Notes under the pieces: model-generated
Told to the model about the DNA's origin: nothing
Seen by the model: the letters and a program-made list of their open reading frames with translations, nothing else
Databases searched by the model: none
Program-made: the position numbers and the translations under genes
Assembly: GCA_017883605.1 (NCBI GenBank)
Contig: JADGNH010000077.1
Location: 1 to 8,878, forward strand
Length of the DNA: 8,878 bases
Direction of reading: 5' to 3'
Source: Methanobacteriaceae archaeon
GTDB taxonomy: Archaea; Methanobacteriota; Methanobacteria; Methanobacteriales; Methanobacteriaceae
Shown: positions 1 through 6,267 of the stretch, one piece after another
Numbering within the stretch: position 1 is the first letter of the stretch
Layout: each line of letters opens with the position of its first letter

Positions 1-2
1 CC

Positions 3-320
3 AATCTGGTGAAACAAAAGTTGATAAATAATATTGAAGAACTAGTTCAGTTTTTAGTTGATTATAAAATAGGTATTGTTGATGTGTTCAAAGAAGAAGA
101 AGTTAATGGGGAAAAAAGGCTTGATATAAGAGTTTATGAATGCATTGATTGTGCGGGATTACCAAATATTGGAGAGCCGGTCTGTTATTTTGAAACAGGT
201 ATAATAACCGGGGTTTTGAAGGAACTCACCAAAAAAGAGGTTTTTGCAGAGGAAATCAGATGTTGGACCAGCGGATATTCCTTCTGCCATTTTGAGGTGA
301 AGATAAAAGATGAAGATTAA
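3..320 (+). CDS. V4R-domain protein, 5' end cut off by the window
   Basis: This is the C-terminal part of a small V4R (4-vinyl reductase) domain protein. The frame is open to the window edge, and no ribosome binding site is visible before the GTG at position 9, so that GTG is probably internal. Counting from it, the domain shows the spaced conserved cysteines and glycines: ECIDC (C45, C48), GEPVC (C59), a Phe/Gly-rich strand, EEIRC (C85) and SGYSFCHF (C93). V4R domains bind small hydrophobic ligands or metal in sensors and in BchJ-like proteins; the ligand here is unknown. In archaea such proteins often occur near Roadblock/LC7 proteins, and one lies just downstream in convergent orientation. 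The stop is TAA, and the last codons (KDED) resemble the repeat units that follow. The family call is fairly sure; the role is not. Confidence 0.8.
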   Translation, partial: NLVKQKLINNIEELVQFLVDYKIGIVDVFKEEEVNGEKRLDIRVYECIDCAGLPNIGEPVCYFETGIITGVLKELTKKEVFAEEIRCWTSGYSFCHFEVKIKDED

Positions 321-441
321 TTAGCTAACGATTAGAGCAAAAAAATGAAGATTTTAATGAGTACCCTAAAAAAAATGAAGATTTTAATAGGCCCAGCTAA
401 AAATTAAGATTTTAATGAACAGCTAAAAAGATAGATTAAAT
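305..441. repeat. degenerate direct repeats after the V4R gene
   Basis: The 18-mer AAAAATGAAGATTTTAAT occurs exactly at 341-358 and 371-388, and with one mismatch at 399-416. Weaker copies are seen at 425-441 and at 305-321, the latter being the last codons and stop of the V4R gene. Spacing is 26-36 bp. The pattern suggests that the 3' end of the gene was duplicated in tandem and then decayed. No function can be inferred. Confidence 0.7.
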
Positions 442-452
442 AGGCATTATAA

Positions 453-465
453 TTTTTTTTCTTTT
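453..465 (+). terminator. oligo-T terminator of the V4R gene
   Basis: A run of eight T, then C, then four T lies about 130 bp after the V4R stop codon with no strong hairpin. This is the usual archaeal oligo-T termination signal. The A-run at 466-471 gives a shorter T-run on the other strand, which may help to stop the convergent Roadblock gene. Confidence 0.45.
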
Positions 466-519
466 AAAAAAGTAGAATACAAATTTTAATGACTGATTAA
501 TTTTAAAATAGATACGATT

Positions 520-897
520 TTAAATTTCTCTAAATATTTCCTCGACTTGTTTTGCACGGGACTCCATCTCAAAGAGTATTAAACCAAGTTGGGACTCTGG
601 TTCTGTGAGAACGGCTAGAATCACCTTTGATCCCCCCGGTACTAGAACTATGGTACCTCTATCCGTTTTAACCGATACTTGGGTAGCTGATCCAGCAGCC
701 ATTTGTTCTGAAGCGGCTTCTGCCGCGCCCATTATGGTAGAACAGAGGGCAGAGAATATCCGGGCATCAACATCGGCCGGTGTTATGGAGTTAATGAGCA
801 GTCCCTCTTTAGATACTATACAGATGGCCTTTATCTGGCCAACCTGCATCAGGGCCTCCATCACCTCATCAAGTTTCTCTTTTCTTGTTTTAGACAT
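520..897 (-). CDS. Roadblock/LC7 domain protein
   Basis: A 125-residue protein made of a single Roadblock/LC7 domain, a size typical of archaeal and bacterial MglB-like proteins. The pattern is an N-terminal helix (residues 5-18), then a strand reading AICIVSKEGLLI (24-35), a central Ala-rich helix (about 46-68), strands QVSVKTDRGTIVLVPGG (73-89) and KVILAVLTEP (91-100), and a C-terminal helix. Family members homodimerise and regulate small Ras-like GTPases or scaffold signalling complexes. No GTPase gene is present in this window. There is no signal peptide or membrane segment, so it should be cytoplasmic. The ATG follows only a weak GGGA Shine-Dalgarno element, which lies in the last copy of a 20-bp repeat array. 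pycB lies 125 bp upstream on the same strand, but the double TATA box between them points to separate transcription. Family confidence is high; the partner is unknown. Confidence 0.9.
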   Translation of the reverse strand: MSKTRKEKLDEVMEALMQVGQIKAICIVSKEGLLINSITPADVDARIFSALCSTIMGAAEAASEQMAAGSATQVSVKTDRGTIVLVPGGSKVILAVLTEPESQLGLILFEMESRAKQVEEIFREI

Positions 898-900
898 GTA

Positions 901-990
901 AATCCCAATAAATTATAATAAATCCCAATAAATTAGAATAAATCCCAATAAATTAGAATAAATCCCAATAAATTAGAATAAATCCCAATT
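901..990. repeat. 20-bp tandem repeat array, 4.5 copies
   Basis: The unit AATCCCAATAAATTAGAATA is repeated head to tail at 921-940, 941-960 and 961-980 without a change. A variant copy lies at 901-920 (ATTATAATA in its second half) and a half copy at 981-990. The array fills most of the gap between the end of pycB and the start of the Roadblock gene. In the minus-strand transcript each unit carries a GGGATT element, and the last one serves as the weak ribosome binding site of the Roadblock gene. It has no CRISPR-like spacers. Confidence 0.95.
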
Positions 991-992
991 AA

Positions 993-1008
993 TATATAAA
1001 TATATAAA
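993..1008 (-). promoter_or_regulatory. double TATA box for the Roadblock gene
   Basis: Read on the minus strand, TTTATATA occurs twice in direct succession (1001-1008 and 993-1000). Either copy fits the archaeal TATA consensus. Archaeal transcription normally begins about 25 nt downstream, which would fall near 970-980, inside the 20-bp repeat array. The leader RNA of about 75 nt would then be nearly all repeat. Confidence 0.55.
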
Positions 1009-1022
1009 TTTAGGGAGTAGTT

Positions 1023-2741
1023 TTATTTTATGATCATCAGAGTATCCCCAGCGTTAACTGTGTCTCCTTCCTCTGTGAAAACTTCTGCAACGGTTCCTGA
1101 CTGATTGGCGTGTATGTCGTTTTCCATTTTCATGGCTTCTAAAACCACCACCACATCGCCTTGTTTTACTGTGTCTCCTTTTTTAACCTTGAGTTTCAGG
1201 ATCATGCCCTGCATGGTGGAGGTCACCCCACCTTCCACCGGCCCAATTGGGACCCGGGATCCTGTGGCTTCAATTTCCATGTAACCCACAGGCAGCACTT
1301 TGACATCAAATATTTCCCCATCAACATCTACACTGTATTCAGTGGGCAGTCCTGCAGGCTTTTCCTGGCAAACAGTCTTTGTTGGGGGGTTTAATGGTTC
1401 TTCTTCTGCCTCTCCTCTCAAAAATTTGGGGGCAACGGCAGGATAGAGGGCGTAGGTCAATACATCTTCTTCTTTTTTAATAATGCCCAGTTTTTTACCT
1501 TCTCTCTGGAATTTTTCCAGTTCAGGTTCCAGAAGGTCAGCAGGTCGGCATTCTATGATTTTTTCATTTCCGATAATTTTTTTGGCAATTTCCTGGTTTA
1601 TAGGGGCAGGTGGTCTTCCATAGTACCCTTTAATATACTCTTTCACCTCTTTGGTGACGTTTTTATATCTTTCACCACCAAGAACGTTCATTACTGCCTG
1701 TATTCCCACTATCTGGCTGGTTGGTGTTACCAATGGTGGATATCCCAGCTCCTCCCTTACCCGGGGCATCTCTTCCAGCACTTCCTGGTATTTGTCCATA
1801 GCGTTCTGTTCTTTGAGCTGAGATACCAGATTGGATAACATTCCACCGGGAATCTGGTATATGAGCACGTCTGTGTCCACTCTTTCTGTTATGGGATCTA
1901 TAAGGCTGCTGTACTTTTCCCTGATCTTTTCGAAGTACTTTTTGATCCGGGTTAAAAGCTTTAAATCCAAACCTGTTTCATAGGGTGTCCCCATTAACGC
2001 TGCTACCACGCTCTCTGTAGGTGGTTGTGAAGTACCCCATGATAGGGGGGAAATTGCAGTGTCCAGCAGATCAACCCCGGCCTCGCAGGCGGCATAATAA
2101 CTCATGGGGGTCATACCGCTGGTGCAGTGGCAGTGAAGATTTATCATAAGGTCTGTTTCTTCTTTTAAGGTTTTAATCAGTTCATAAGTGTCATGTGGCG
2201 ATATGAGTCCTGCCATGTCCTTTATGGTTAAAGAATCACATTCAAGCGCCTCTAACTTCTTGGCAAATTCTACATATTTTTCTATGGTATGAAAGGGGCT
2301 TATTGTGTAGCTGATGGTTGCCTGAACATGGGCCCCCTGTTCTTTTGCTACTTTAATAGAAAATTCCATGTTTCTTATATCGTTTAAGGCATCGAATATC
2401 CTGAAAACGTCTATTCCGTTTTCATAGGATTTTTCCACGAATTTTCTGACTACATCGTCAGGATAGTGTTTGTATCCCACCAGATTCTGGCCTCTAAGAA
2501 GCATCTGCAAGGGGGTCTTCCTTATTATATCTTTAAGTTCCACCAGGCGTTCCCAGGGGTCCTCGTTCAGGTAACGGATACAGGCATCGAAGGTGGCACC
2601 TCCCCATACTTCTAAGGAGAAAAATCCCACTTTATCCATTTCCTCAGCAATAGGTAACATATCTCGGGTTCTCATCCTTGTTGCCAGGAGAGACTGGTGT
2701 GCATCTCGAAATGCAGTTTCTATGATCTCTATCTTTTTCAT
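1023..2741 (-). CDS. pycB: pyruvate carboxylase subunit B (carboxyltransferase and biotin carrier)
   Basis: A 572-residue subunit that transfers the carboxyl group from carboxybiotin to pyruvate to give oxaloacetate. In methanogens this feeds the incomplete reductive TCA pathway and aspartate/glutamate synthesis. The N-terminal HMGL-like barrel (about 1-270) opens with FRDAHQSLLATR and has the metal-site residues D13, H203 and H205 (LHCHC), plus the lysine of TIKDMAG (K174), which is carbamylated in the family. The conserved carboxylase domain spans about 280-460. A Pro-rich linker leads to the biotinyl domain (about 500-572) with EAMKM, so K538 should carry biotin. Length and layout match the separate B subunit of archaeal two-subunit pyruvate carboxylases; the A subunit (biotin carboxylase) and biotin ligase are not in this window. 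The related oxaloacetate decarboxylase alpha chain is a possible alternative, but the archaeal context favours PycB. The ATG is supported by GAGGG four bases upstream. Confidence 0.95.
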   Translation of the reverse strand: MKKIEIIETAFRDAHQSLLATRMRTRDMLPIAEEMDKVGFFSLEVWGGATFDACIRYLNEDPWERLVELKDIIRKTPLQMLLRGQNLVGYKHYPDDVVRKFVEKSYENGIDVFRIFDALNDIRNMEFSIKVAKEQGAHVQATISYTISPFHTIEKYVEFAKKLEALECDSLTIKDMAGLISPHDTYELIKTLKEETDLMINLHCHCTSGMTPMSYYAACEAGVDLLDTAISPLSWGTSQPPTESVVAALMGTPYETGLDLKLLTRIKKYFEKIREKYSSLIDPITERVDTDVLIYQIPGGMLSNLVSQLKEQNAMDKYQEVLEEMPRVREELGYPPLVTPTSQIVGIQAVMNVLGGERYKNVTKEVKEYIKGYYGRPPAPINQEIAKKIIGNEKIIECRPADLLEPELEKFQREGKKLGIIKKEEDVLTYALYPAVAPKFLRGEAEEEPLNPPTKTVCQEKPAGLPTEYSVDVDGEIFDVKVLPVGYMEIEATGSRVPIGPVEGGVTSTMQGMILKLKVKKGDTVKQGDVVVVLEAMKMENDIHANQSGTVAEVFTEEGDTVNAGDTLMIIK

Positions 2742-2745
2742 TCTA

Positions 2746-2827
2746 CCCTCAACTTAAGCTTGGAATTATTTTAATATCTCTATATAAATAGTTCTAACTG
2801 CTTTATAATAGTTCTTAATGGTTTATA
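2746..2827 (-). promoter_or_regulatory. pycB promoter with a duplicated 20-bp upstream element
   Basis: On the minus strand a TTTATATA box (2781-2788) lies about 40 nt before the ATG. This predicts a short leader of about 15-20 nt holding the GAGGG ribosome binding site (2746-2750). Directly upstream of the TATA box are two adjacent 20-bp units, 2788-2807 and 2808-2827. They match at 17 of 20 positions, and on the minus strand share AGAACTAT and TATAAA. Their position over the TFB-recognition region suggests a regulator site, but no known operator is recognised. The rest of the gap to the next gene (2828-2982) is AT-rich, with a small inverted repeat, GTAAT and ATTAC, at 2861-2873. Confidence 0.55.
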
Positions 2828-2946
2828 ACTTTCCCGGATTATCAGGACGTTTATCATTTTGTAATATGATTACTGTTTTGATATTTATACTAATCATAAA
2901 AGATTAAATTAGATTTAGTCAAGGAATGGAAAATTTTTAATCTGTG

Positions 2947-2976
2947 AAAAAAAGAATTTTTAAGTCCAAAAAAAAA
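2947..2976 (-). terminator. oligo-T terminator of the membrane protein gene
   Basis: On the minus strand, nine T (2968-2976) follow the stop codon after about six bases, and a second run of seven T follows at 2947-2953. No hairpin is needed for archaeal termination at such tracts. Confidence 0.55.
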
Positions 2977-2982
2977 TTTTCT

Positions 2983-4569
2983 TTAATATTCTATCTGACA
3001 CACTATGAACTCGTCATTTTCATACACTACCTGGGCATAATCAGGGATAATTTCGTTAAGGTTTGTTTTAATGTTTTTATTAAAATAGTAAAGTGGATAA
3101 AATTCTGAATCAACAGTTATGAGCTGCAGTTCATTATTCTGGTCAGAAAAAAACAGTTTCTTGTCGTATATGATGTAACCTATATTTTGTTCCTGGAAAG
3201 CTGATTTGTTCGTATTTTTTAAGGAGTAAAGTTCAAAACCATAATGCATGGGCATATCTGTCTCGGTGGTCAGAAACATACCGGAAAACTGGTTGGATAT
3301 CACAAATGATTTATTTCTATCTCCATTTTTCTGGAACCAGTTGGCCAGATCCACTTCTGAAGAGGATGGAGGTGCTATTTGAACACTATCAAACTGGTTT
3401 TTAACCTTAAAAACAGCTATTTTTGGATTTTCAACTGTTGATACTCCTTGGAATATGCATAGGGCGAATATGATTATTAAAAAAGCTGCACTGAATTTTG
3501 GGGATGAAAAATTTTTATATCTTTTGATCCTCTCATAAAACTGGCTTAAACCAAAACCCCCCAGTATAGAAAGAGGGATCAGTATATAAATTAATACACG
3601 GTATGATATTACATTTATACCAAACCAATAGGCTTTACTCAACAGAAACATTGCAATTATCCAGGTGAGGATATAAAGAGCCTTTCTGTCCCTCTTTTTA
3701 ATAGCCATGATCCCACCTATAGCTGCGAATATCAAAACCAGAAATCCCATGGACCCCAAGTAGGTTAATATGCCGCTGGGCCGATTAGCATAAAGAGAAG
3801 TGCTAAGTCCTATTACTGCGTTTATTCCTTGATTTAATATTCCAGTAATAATATCTGGAGATAAAAATAGAATTACAACCACTCCCGCCACGATTAAAGA
3901 TATAATCGGCAATAAAAATCCTACATAGTTTTTGAAGGTCCTTAAATCACGGTAGAAGATCAGTTCAACCACTGATAAGGAAGTTACTGTTAAAAATAAA
4001 GATAAAGTCGCCCCTTGATGAGCTAAAATAACAATAATGAAAATAATTCCGGAGATTAAGGCGTATTTGGGCCTCTTTTTCTCTGCAGAAAGGTAGTAGA
4101 AGTATACCACTAGTGGCAGGAATATTAATGCCAGATTTTCTGGGAGGGGTAAAACTATGCGGGCAACCAGATAGCTTGACAGCACTAAAAAACCAGCTGA
4201 AATTCCTGCAACACAACCATAGAATTTCCGGGCTACATATGAAACCGATAGCACGATAAACATGGCGAAGAAGGGCTGTAAAAGACGGGCGATCTGGAAA
4301 AAGTCTGCTTTAAGAAGGGTTCCTAGAGAAGCCACCAGAAAATGGAAAAGAGGGGGATAGCCGATCTTTTGACCCACAGGTGCATTAAGCAGAGGATCGG
4401 TTAACGTAAAGCCATAAAGTGCGTAAACTTTAGCATACTGGATGTGATAAATTATATCCCAGCCTAAGGGCCACTGATATTTTATTGTAGGGATCAGGGC
4501 TATTAAAAAGGCCGTTATAGCTGGTATGACCCACACTAGTTTCTTGAGGTTATTTTTACTGAGATCCAT
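2983..4569 (-). CDS. polytopic membrane protein, GT-C glycosyltransferase-like
   Basis: A 528-residue integral membrane protein with roughly ten to twelve hydrophobic segments between residues 10 and 375, then a soluble C-terminal region of about 150 residues (380-528). The first loop after segment 1 holds WDIIYH (D38, H42) and then a GYPPLFHFL motif (70-78). An acidic residue in the first outer loop followed by such a motif is typical of GT-C glycosyltransferases, which use lipid-linked sugar donors (PMT/GT39, STT3 and related archaeal families). The WWDYG motif of the oligosaccharyltransferase AglB/STT3 is absent, so I do not call it AglB. A role in cell-surface glycan or glycolipid assembly is inference. 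The ATG is favoured by GTGAT just upstream, which matches the end of the anti-Shine-Dalgarno pairing region. The gene is monocistronic as far as seen, and divergent from the protease gene. Confidence 0.75.
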   Translation of the reverse strand: MDLSKNNLKKLVWVIPAITAFLIALIPTIKYQWPLGWDIIYHIQYAKVYALYGFTLTDPLLNAPVGQKIGYPPLFHFLVASLGTLLKADFFQIARLLQPFFAMFIVLSVSYVARKFYGCVAGISAGFLVLSSYLVARIVLPLPENLALIFLPLVVYFYYLSAEKKRPKYALISGIIFIIVILAHQGATLSLFLTVTSLSVVELIFYRDLRTFKNYVGFLLPIISLIVAGVVVILFLSPDIITGILNQGINAVIGLSTSLYANRPSGILTYLGSMGFLVLIFAAIGGIMAIKKRDRKALYILTWIIAMFLLSKAYWFGINVISYRVLIYILIPLSILGGFGLSQFYERIKRYKNFSSPKFSAAFLIIIFALCIFQGVSTVENPKIAVFKVKNQFDSVQIAPPSSSEVDLANWFQKNGDRNKSFVISNQFSGMFLTTETDMPMHYGFELYSLKNTNKSAFQEQNIGYIIYDKKLFFSDQNNELQLITVDSEFYPLYYFNKNIKTNLNEIIPDYAQVVYENDEFIVCQIEY

Positions 4570-4765
4570 TCTATCACAATTATATTAATGAAGTTATTGG
4601 GGTTTTAGATAGAAATAGTGTGACATCCTTTAATAAAAAGCTTCTGATAATAATAATTCTATTATTTCCACGTGTTTGTTTACGATTTTTCTAAATTTCT
4701 TTTCAAATTTTATTGAATACGAATTTAGGTTTAAGATCCTTTTTTTTTGTTTCTATGGTGTGTTT

Positions 4766-4853
4766 TTTGTTTTTATAGGTTACTTCTTTGTTTTTTATAG
4801 GTTACTTCTTTGTTTTTTATAGGTTACTTCTTTGTTTTTTATAGGTTATTTTG
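4766..4853. repeat. 22-bp tandem repeat array, about 4 copies
   Basis: The unit is a T-rich half with one G (TTTGTTTTTT) followed by ATAGGTTACTTC. Copies lie at 4766-4786 (one T short), 4787-4808, 4809-4830 and 4831-4852 (last part changed to TTATTTT). A decayed fifth copy may lie at 4746-4765. The period is close to two helical turns. On the minus strand each unit reads CCTATAAAAAAC, so every copy holds a TATA-like element facing the membrane protein gene. The array lies about 200-280 bp from its start, too far to be its core promoter without a long leader. Confidence 0.92.
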
Positions 4854-5051
4854 CCTTTTTCTCTATACATTTTCCTGAAATTTTTTTTAAACTGGGTTTT
4901 TGATTAAGATAGACGCAATTGGGCATATTCCCGTAAAAATTCGTAGCTAAAGCTTCGTTGTATTTAAAATTTACTATTTTCATTTTATAGCAAAAAATAA
5001 ATATAATTAGACATATAAAATAATAAGGGTTAAATAATAGCCTTATTTTCT

Positions 5052-5100
5052 TTTAAAGAAAAATGTGGCATAAAATTTAAAGAAAAATATGTGCATAAAA
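5052..5100. repeat. tandem duplication of 24/25 bp before the protease gene
   Basis: Units 5052-5075 and 5076-5100 both begin TTTAAAGAAAAAT and end GCATAAAA, differing only in the short middle part. The duplication ends 17 bp before the ribosome binding site of the C1A protease. It may be part of the promoter, since TTTAAAGA resembles a TATA box, or of the leader RNA, depending on where transcription starts. Confidence 0.85.
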
Positions 5101-5116
5101 AAATAAAAAAAATTTC

Positions 5117-5125
5117 AGGAAGGAT
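5117..5125 (+). promoter_or_regulatory. ribosome binding site that sets the protease start
   Basis: AGGAAGGAT ends four bases before the ATG at 5130. The longer frame from GTG 5091 has no such site, and would add 13 residues of mostly Lys and Ile read from A-rich repeat DNA, so the ATG at 5130 is preferred. Confidence 0.8.
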
Positions 5126-5129
5126 AAAA

Positions 5130-6026
5130 ATGGACGAAATTTTGATGAAAGGAATGGGTTGGAGGCGAGATCTCCCTGATTTGAGAGATTTAACCTTGAA
5201 CATTGAAAAAAAGAAAAATGAAGGAATAAAAGATATGGTGAAAACCATGGGTATTGCAGAGCCTGCAGCTGATGTGATTCCACCTAAAATGGATCTGCGA
5301 CAATGGTGTCCTGCCATAGTGGACCAGGGCCAGTTAGGATCATGTACTGCAAATGCGGGGGCAGGGCTTTTAGGATATTTTGAAAACAAAGCCTTTGGTA
5401 AATACATTGATCCATCCAGACTGTTCCTTTACAAGGCCACCCGGAACCTTATGAAAGAGACCGGGGATACTGGGGCCTATCTCAGAACCACCATGGGTGC
5501 AATGGTGCTTTTTGGTGTCCCACCTGAAGAATACTGGCCTTACACTGAAAAAGCACCTGATTTTGACGTCGAGCCCACCGCATTCTGTTATTCTTTTGCC
5601 GAGAATTACAAGTCTATTAATTATCTAAGACTAGATCCATCAGGTACTCCTAAAGATACACTTTTGAACAGCATAAAAACAAACTTAGCCGCTGGGTTAC
5701 CTTCTATATTCGGATTCACAGTCTACAATTCAATTCGTCAGGCTAAAGGTGGAGAAATACCCATTCCCTGCAGTGGAGAAAAGGTCCTGGGTGGACATGC
5801 CATCGTAGCTGTGGGTTACGATGATAAAAAGGCTGTTAAAAGCCTTGGATGCGATAATACAAGCACTGGAGCTTTTTTAATCCGGAATTCATGGAGCACT
5901 ACCTGGGGTGAGGGTGGTTATGGTTGGTTACCCTATGATTATGTACTAAAAGGACTGGCAACCGATTGGTGGACTCTTATTAAGGCTGAATGGGTTGAAA
6001 CCGGCCAGTTCACTCTAGAAGACTGA
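5130..6026 (+). CDS. papain-family (C1A) cysteine protease, cytoplasmic
   Basis: A 298-residue papain-like cysteine peptidase. The active site is complete: Q66 of the oxyanion hole and nucleophile C72 in DQGQLGSCTANA (six residues apart as in papain), H223 in GGHAIVAVGYDD, and N253 in IRNSWSTTWGEGGYGW. The catalytic domain begins near residue 50 (IPPKMDLRQWC). The preceding 49 residues start with GWRRDLPDLRD, a pattern I associate with some prokaryotic C1 peptidases, and then turn Lys-rich (KKK at 27-29). This part may be a short pro-segment. There is no signal peptide or transmembrane helix, unlike most eukaryotic and secreted C1A enzymes, so action inside the cell is likely. The gene is followed by a metacaspase-like gene and a chagasin-type inhibitor gene on the same strand. 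The substrate is unknown. The peptidase family is very sure; activity is inferred from the intact active site. Confidence 0.93.
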   Translation: MDEILMKGMGWRRDLPDLRDLTLNIEKKKNEGIKDMVKTMGIAEPAADVIPPKMDLRQWCPAIVDQGQLGSCTANAGAGLLGYFENKAFGKYIDPSRLFLYKATRNLMKETGDTGAYLRTTMGAMVLFGVPPEEYWPYTEKAPDFDVEPTAFCYSFAENYKSINYLRLDPSGTPKDTLLNSIKTNLAAGLPSIFGFTVYNSIRQAKGGEIPIPCSGEKVLGGHAIVAVGYDDKKAVKSLGCDNTSTGAFLIRNSWSTTWGEGGYGWLPYDYVLKGLATDWWTLIKAEWVETGQFTLED

Positions 6027-6061
6027 AATCCAAAAAAGGAATTTAGATTAGATACGTGGGA

Positions 6062-6128
6062 TTTAATGGGTGGAATAGACTCAAATAAGAGTTTAATGGC
6101 ATCTTAAAATCCCATTAAAGTTTTTTTT
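6062..6128 (+). terminator. hairpin and T8 terminator of the C1A protease gene
   Basis: TTTAATGG (6093-6100) can pair with CCATTAAA (6112-6119) across an 11-nt loop, and eight T follow at 6121-6128, as in an intrinsic terminator. A second copy, TTTAATGGG (6062-6070), can pair nine bases with the same CCCATTAAA. A small hairpin (ACTC/GAGT, 6079-6092) lies between, so two alternative folds compete for one 3' arm. Confidence 0.65.
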
Positions 6129-6255
6129 GGGGATTTAAACGAGTTTAATAAATGTTATAAATGTTTTTTGAGCTACGTTTAGAATTCTTAAAAAAAATTT
6201 GAATTAATAAAGGTTGAAGAAACTGTTAAAATTAGTAACGTATTAATCTTTTTAA

Positions 6256-6264
6256 AGAGGTGAT
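6256..6264 (+). promoter_or_regulatory. strong ribosome binding site of the caspase-like gene
   Basis: AGAGGTGAT ends three bases before ATG 6268 and is almost fully complementary to the archaeal 16S rRNA 3' end. It is the strongest such site seen in the window and indicates efficient translation. Upstream TATA candidates are weak (around 6150-6160 or 6200-6208). Confidence 0.8.
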
Positions 6265-6267
6265 TTT

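Larger units (their letters stand above)
4570..5129. other. divergent intergenic region, 560 bp, no gene seen
   Basis: This AT-rich region separates the minus-strand membrane protein gene from the plus-strand protease gene and should hold both promoters. It contains a 22-bp tandem repeat array (4766-4853) and a second tandem duplication next to the protease start (5052-5100). A possible plus-strand TATA element, CATATAAAA, lies at 5012-5020, and a weak minus-strand one, CTTTTTATTA, at 4631-4640. I found no convincing coding frame, tRNA or structured RNA here. Confidence 0.6.

Noticed and set aside
605..901. Plus-strand frame opposite the Roadblock gene
   Set aside because: It is the shadow of a well-conserved Roadblock protein and has no domain or ribosome binding site of its own.
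901..990. CRISPR array
   Set aside because: Units are directly adjacent 20-mers with no spacers, and no cas genes are present.
2983..4569. Oligosaccharyltransferase AglB/STT3
   Set aside because: The WWDYG motif is missing and the protein is shorter than AglB, so only a general GT-C-like call is made.
4766..4853. CRISPR-like or iteron replication origin
   Set aside because: Repeats abut without spacers, and no Cdc6/Orc or plasmid replication gene is nearby; a T-rich tandem repeat alone is not enough to call an origin.
5091..5129. Longer protease start at GTG 5091
   Set aside because: The added 13 residues come from A-rich repeat DNA, there is no ribosome binding site before the GTG, and AGGAAGGAT sits correctly before ATG 5130.
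5030..5407. Minus-strand frames across the protease start
   Set aside because: They overlap the N-terminus of a protease with clear motifs and read as low-complexity Phe/Ser-rich sequence typical of antisense AT-rich DNA.
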